Made by a program: the position numbers and the translations under genes
Notes under the pieces: generated by a model
What the model was told of the DNA's origin: nothing
The model's input: the letters and a program-made list of their open reading frames with translations, nothing else
Databases searched by the model: none
Assembly (NCBI GenBank): GCA_902776475.1
Contig: CACYQD010000003.1
Coordinates: 124,001-188,000, forward strand
DNA from: an uncultured Prevotellaceae bacterium
GTDB lineage: Bacteria; Bacteroidota; Bacteroidia; Bacteroidales; Bacteroidaceae
Direction: 5' to 3'
Length of the DNA: 64,000 nucleotides
Shown: positions 60,495 through 64,000 of the stretch, one piece after another
Numbering within the stretch: the first letter of the stretch is position 1
Layout of the letters: each line of letters opens with the position of its first letter

Positions 60495-62219
60495 ATGCAG
60501 AAGACAAGAATCATCCTATCAATGGCATTGGCCGTGTTTGCGACAGCATCGTTGATGGCCAGACAGGTGAGAGCAGACAACATGGTGGTGGTGGCTTACG
60601 TTACCTCTTGGACGCAGGAGATTCCCGACCCGGCGACAATGACCCATATCAACTACGCTTTCGGCCATGTCAACGACTCTTTCGATGGCGTGAGGATAGA
60701 CAATCCTGAGCGGTTGCGGATGATCGTAGGCCTGAAAGAGAAAAACCCCGGTCTGAAAGTCATGCTCAGCATAGGAGGGTGGGGCAGCGGACGGTTCAGC
60801 GAGATGGCAGCCTCGGAAAAAAACAGAAAGGCTTTCGTCAAAGATTGCCGCAAAGTCGTGGGCGATTTCAAACTCGATGGCATCGACATCGATTGGGAAT
60901 ATCCCACCCAGTCATCGGCAGGCATCTCATCCTCTCCCGACGACACCGGCAATTTCACGCTGCTCATGCGCGACCTGCGCCGTGCCTTGGGCAATAAGAA
61001 ACTCCTGACAGCCGCCACGGTTTGTGACGCCAAATACATCGACTTCCGCTCTTGTGTCCAGTACATGGATTTTGTCAACGTCATGGCCTACGACATGGGA
61101 AACCCGCCACGGCATCATGCCGCACTATTCCCGTCGCCTGTCTCCAGCCACATTACGGCCTCCCAAGCTGTGGAAGAACATCTGAAAGCCGGCGTGCCTG
61201 CCAGCAAACTGGTCATGGGGATGCCGTTCTACGGAAGGGGAAACCGTGAGGACAGCGGATTGAAAGAATACGACCGGACCGGGATATTGCCGAAGGGGTA
61301 TGAAAAACGATGGGATGATGTTGGAAAAGTGCCCTACATCGCCAACGAAAAGGGTGAACTGGTCCGAGGATATGACAACAGCAGGTCGCTGGCCGAAAAA
61401 TGCCAGTTCATTCTCGACCACCATCTGCGCGGCGGGATGTACTGGGATTATGCGAGCGACAACAGCCAGGGCGATGAGCGGACAACACTCTATCTGTCGC
61501 TCCTCAAAAACAAAAAGGCCACCTTGCCGCCCCGCAAGGTGCTCGTACTCGCCGAGAGGGGCGGACTCCATGAGCCTTTCTCAGCCACCGGACTGCAATG
61601 GCTCGAAGACAACAAAGAGCGGTTCAACATGCAACTTGTCGTGCTCAGCACGGCTGAGAACATCCCACAGGGCGAGTTGGACAAATACCATCTTGTCCTC
61701 CAGCTGAATCATCCGCCGTATGCTTGGAGCAAGGAATCGCAACAGGATTTCCAGCGTTACATCAACCTCGGAATAGGCAATTACATCGGATTCCATCATG
61801 CTTCACTGCTCGGCGAATTCGACGGGTACGGCATGTGGCAGTGGTTCTCCGACTTCATGGGAGGAGTACGTTACCAGAACTACATTGCCGAGAAGTGCGA
61901 TGGCACCGTACAGGTGGAGGACAGACAGCATCCTGTGATGAACGACGTTCCCGGCACCTTTGTCATCGAAGACGACGAATGGTACACATACAATAAAGAC
62001 CCCCGCCCCAATGTCCACGTACTGGCGCATGTCGATGAGGCCAGCTATACCATCAAGACCAATATCAAGATGGGCGACCATCCCGTGGTCTGGACAAATC
62101 CTTCCAAGGGGGCACGTAACGTGTATTTCCAGTTCGGACACAGCAAATTGCTGTTCGACAATCCTGTCTTCATCAGGTTGTTCGAGAACGCGCTTAAATG
62201 GACCTTGATGGAGGAATGA
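60495..62219 (+). CDS. GH18 chitinase fused to a ThuA-like domain
   Basis: This 574-residue secreted protein has a signal peptide (RIILSMALAVFATASLMA). The GH18 domain (about 20-345) is a close relative of that in the preceding gene, with VMLSIGGWGSGRFSEMA and DGIDIDWEYP (Asp128, catalytic Glu135). The C-terminal part (about 350-574; KVLVLAERGGLHEPFSATG, GFHHASLLGEFDGYGMWQWF, HVLAHVDEASYTI) is ThuA-like, a class I glutaminase amidotransferase fold of unclear function. The start at 60495 is preferred to an ATG at 60459 for signal-peptide length. It ends in an ATGA overlap with the GH9 gene. Confidence 0.9.
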   Translation: MQKTRIILSMALAVFATASLMARQVRADNMVVVAYVTSWTQEIPDPATMTHINYAFGHVNDSFDGVRIDNPERLRMIVGLKEKNPGLKVMLSIGGWGSGRFSEMAASEKNRKAFVKDCRKVVGDFKLDGIDIDWEYPTQSSAGISSSPDDTGNFTLLMRDLRRALGNKKLLTAATVCDAKYIDFRSCVQYMDFVNVMAYDMGNPPRHHAALFPSPVSSHITASQAVEEHLKAGVPASKLVMGMPFYGRGNREDSGLKEYDRTGILPKGYEKRWDDVGKVPYIANEKGELVRGYDNSRSLAEKCQFILDHHLRGGMYWDYASDNSQGDERTTLYLSLLKNKKATLPPRKVLVLAERGGLHEPFSATGLQWLEDNKERFNMQLVVLSTAENIPQGELDKYHLVLQLNHPPYAWSKESQQDFQRYINLGIGNYIGFHHASLLGEFDGYGMWQWFSDFMGGVRYQNYIAEKCDGTVQVEDRQHPVMNDVPGTFVIEDDEWYTYNKDPRPNVHVLAHVDEASYTIKTNIKMGDHPVVWTNPSKGARNVYFQFGHSKLLFDNPVFIRLFENALKWTLMEE

Positions 62220-64000
62220 ACCGATATGTCGCTCTGCTCTTCCTGTCTCTCGGCTTGAATGCTATGGCCCAGGTGCCATGGCCGATGGACACGGTCAACT
62301 CGTTGGAGGCACAACAACGGCAAGTAGAGGTGCTTGGAAGCGAGCGGCTCGACATCGTGCCCGGCTCCTCCCGTTGGCAGCATCAGGGCCTTGGCAAGTT
62401 GTCCTTCTGCGACGACCGGCAATTCAGACTCAGCATCCCGGTCAATACTGGGTTGCGGGCTCAAGGTCCTGCCGACGATCCTGACTATGCCACCTTCGGA
62501 AGGGCAACGGTGGCCTGCCGCCTTCATGGCCGAAATCTGGAGGAATACAACCGCATCACCATGGAGGTGTATCCTCAGTGTGAGGGTACTGCCATCATGA
62601 ACCTCAATATCTTTCTGAACAATCTCCCGGCAAATGACCTCGGAGCTCATCTGGTCAACCTGCACAACAACCAGTGGAACAGGGTGATATACGACATCTC
62701 CGGCGTCAGGCGGAATAACGTTCAGAGCCTCGACATCTATACCGACCTGAAAGGACGCAATCAGGCCAGGTGCGACTCCTTCCTGTACTTGGTCAGAAAC
62801 ATTCGTCTTGAACGTGCCGCACGCTCCGACATCGAGACGGGATGGAATCCACAACCAGGCCACATCGCCTATTCCTCATCGGGATATTTTGCACAAGGGG
62901 ACAAAACGGCTGTCATCAGACTTCCTGAGAAAGAAAACGGCTTCCCGATGGACGAAGACTGCCAATTCCGGCTTGTCGATGCCAAAAGCGGGTCCGTCAT
63001 GTTCGCTGGCAAAGTGCAGCTCCAAACGACAACCATCGGAACATTCGGCGTCCTCGACTTCTCTTCCTTTACTAAGTCTGGGGACTATCGACTGGAATGC
63101 AGAGGCATGCAAACAGCCTCCTTCCATATTGGCGGCGATGTATTCAGCCATGCGGAGCAACTGTTGCTCAACTTCATTTATTGTCAACGATGTGGTTATG
63201 AGGTGCCGGGCATCCATGGCATTTGCCACCGCGACGTGTTCTGCTCCTCCAATGGTCAGCAGGTATCCTACGGAGGGGGATGGCATGATGCAGGTGACCT
63301 GTCGCAACAGACATTGCAGACCTGCGAAACGGCCCATGCTCTGCTTGAGATGTGGAACAAAACACCCGACAAGGAGTCAGTGCTTGCCCGGCGGCTTCTC
63401 GACGAGTTGGTATGGGGCTATCGGTTTGTGCTGCGGTGCCGGTTGGGAAATGGCTTCCATGCAAGCAGCATCGGACTGCTGCACTGGACCGACGGCATCG
63501 TGGGAACAGACGACGATATTCACACTGTGCGCTCACAGAATGTGGCCTACGACAATTTCATCTATGCCGCCTGCGAGGCATTCGCTGCGAGGACCATGCC
63601 GGCTTCACCCTTGCGTGACAGTCTGGCGAAGGCTGCCGTCGAGGACTTCCAATTTGCCATCAGCAAATTCGGGAGCGATGGCTACGACAGGTTCCCTCAC
63701 ATCATGGAACATACCTACAACACCTCGCATGCGCAATTTCAGGCCACTGTCAGTTGGGCGGCATCACAACTCTTTTTGCTGACAGGAAAGGAGCACTATG
63801 CCGAGACGGCTGCCCGAAGCATCAGATATGTCTTGGAATGTCAGGAGGTGGGCGGCTCATGCCCAGGATATTTCTATCGTGACACGACACGGCGCTCCAT
63901 CGTCCATTTCATCCACCAGTCGAGAGAACAATTGTTTGCTCAGGCTTTGGTGAACTTGTGCGAGAGTCAACCGAAGCATAAGGATTACGGACGGTGGAAA
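62216..64000 (+). CDS. GH9 family glycoside hydrolase, N-terminal part (cut by window edge)
   Basis: 595 codons are open to the window end. A signal peptide (YVALLFLSLGLNAMAQ) is followed by a beta-rich region with a possible carbohydrate-binding module (about 75-205) and an Ig-like N-terminal cellulase domain (about 220-305). The GH9 barrel starts at about 320, with the catalytic-base motif YGGGWHDAGDLSQQT (Asp pair near residue 355) and YNTSHAQFQATVSWAAS. The proton-donor Glu near the C-terminus is probably outside the window. GH9 includes endo-beta-1,4-glucanases and also exo-beta-glucosaminidases of chitin pathways. The ATGA overlap with the GH18-ThuA gene shows coupling. Confidence 0.9.
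   Translation, partial: MNRYVALLFLSLGLNAMAQVPWPMDTVNSLEAQQRQVEVLGSERLDIVPGSSRWQHQGLGKLSFCDDRQFRLSIPVNTGLRAQGPADDPDYATFGRATVACRLHGRNLEEYNRITMEVYPQCEGTAIMNLNIFLNNLPANDLGAHLVNLHNNQWNRVIYDISGVRRNNVQSLDIYTDLKGRNQARCDSFLYLVRNIRLERAARSDIETGWNPQPGHIAYSSSGYFAQGDKTAVIRLPEKENGFPMDEDCQFRLVDAKSGSVMFAGKVQLQTTTIGTFGVLDFSSFTKSGDYRLECRGMQTASFHIGGDVFSHAEQLLLNFIYCQRCGYEVPGIHGICHRDVFCSSNGQQVSYGGGWHDAGDLSQQTLQTCETAHALLEMWNKTPDKESVLARRLLDELVWGYRFVLRCRLGNGFHASSIGLLHWTDGIVGTDDDIHTVRSQNVAYDNFIYAACEAFAARTMPASPLRDSLAKAAVEDFQFAISKFGSDGYDRFPHIMEHTYNTSHAQFQATVSWAASQLFLLTGKEHYAETAARSIRYVLECQEVGGSCPGYFYRDTTRRSIVHFIHQSREQLFAQALVNLCESQPKHKDYGRWK

Noticed and set aside
62216-64000. A cellulose-specific role for the GH9 enzyme
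   Set aside because: GH9 also holds glucosaminidases, and the neighbours act on chitin and beta-glucan. The C-terminal half is outside the window, so specificity is left open.

Overview
The window looks like a chromosomal segment of a Prevotella-like member of the Bacteroidales. The evidence is a SusC/SusD glycan-uptake locus, a periplasmic-propeller (hybrid two-component type) sensor, many Bacteroidetes lipoproteins, a homodimer-type glycyl-tRNA synthetase, a tRNA gene without an encoded CCA, and repeated TTTG-N19-22-TAnnTTTG promoters in place of the -35/-10 type. No transposase, integrase, rRNA or CRISPR array was found.

Layout. 1-6.9 kb (minus): left-truncated propeller sensor, tRNA-Leu(UAG), then, moving upstream, an S41 peptidase, a DUF3316 protein and a topoisomerase IV A-type subunit with overlapping ends. 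7.0-9.3 kb (plus): glycyl-tRNA synthetase and an FKBP lipoprotein, closed by a strong terminator. 9.4-20.6 kb (minus): recJ-recQ, then a probable five-gene operon of patatin/BamA-like surface phospholipase, TolC, HlyD and two ABC-2 permeases with no ATPase gene. 20.8-23.5 kb (minus): aminopeptidase P and a C1 peptidase. 24.2-30.5 kb: an AraC regulator divergent from dcuB-ansB-porin-aspA, which together would turn asparagine into aspartate, fumarate and ammonia and exchange C4-dicarboxylates for anaerobic fumarate respiration. 30.6-34.5 kb (plus): a fused SpoIIE phosphatase/HATPase protein, an SLC13-type transporter with RCK_C-like domains and a STAS protein, which is a partner-switching module. 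34.8-39.1 kb (minus): trmD, two related DUF2207-type proteins and a NYN/LOTUS protein. 39.4-43.8 kb (plus): carboxylesterase, small lipoprotein, and a fused polysaccharide lyase/unsaturated glucuronyl hydrolase.

The most interesting region is 43.9-64.0 kb, a two-armed polysaccharide utilization locus around a membrane-anchored regulator. The minus arm has SusC, SusD, three lipoproteins, a GH30 enzyme and a large repeat-domain surface protein. The plus arm has a single-chain GH16-GH18 enzyme, a GH18-ThuA enzyme and a GH9 enzyme cut by the window edge. Beta-1,3-glucanase, beta-1,6-glucanase and chitinase activities together point to fungal (or oomycete-like) cell wall as substrate; this is inference from family membership.

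Three intergenic regions carry tandem TTGAARA heptamers that begin at or just after the stop codon of an unrelated gene, always in the same orientation. Two of them are joined to a roughly 112-bp palindromic, MITE-like element.
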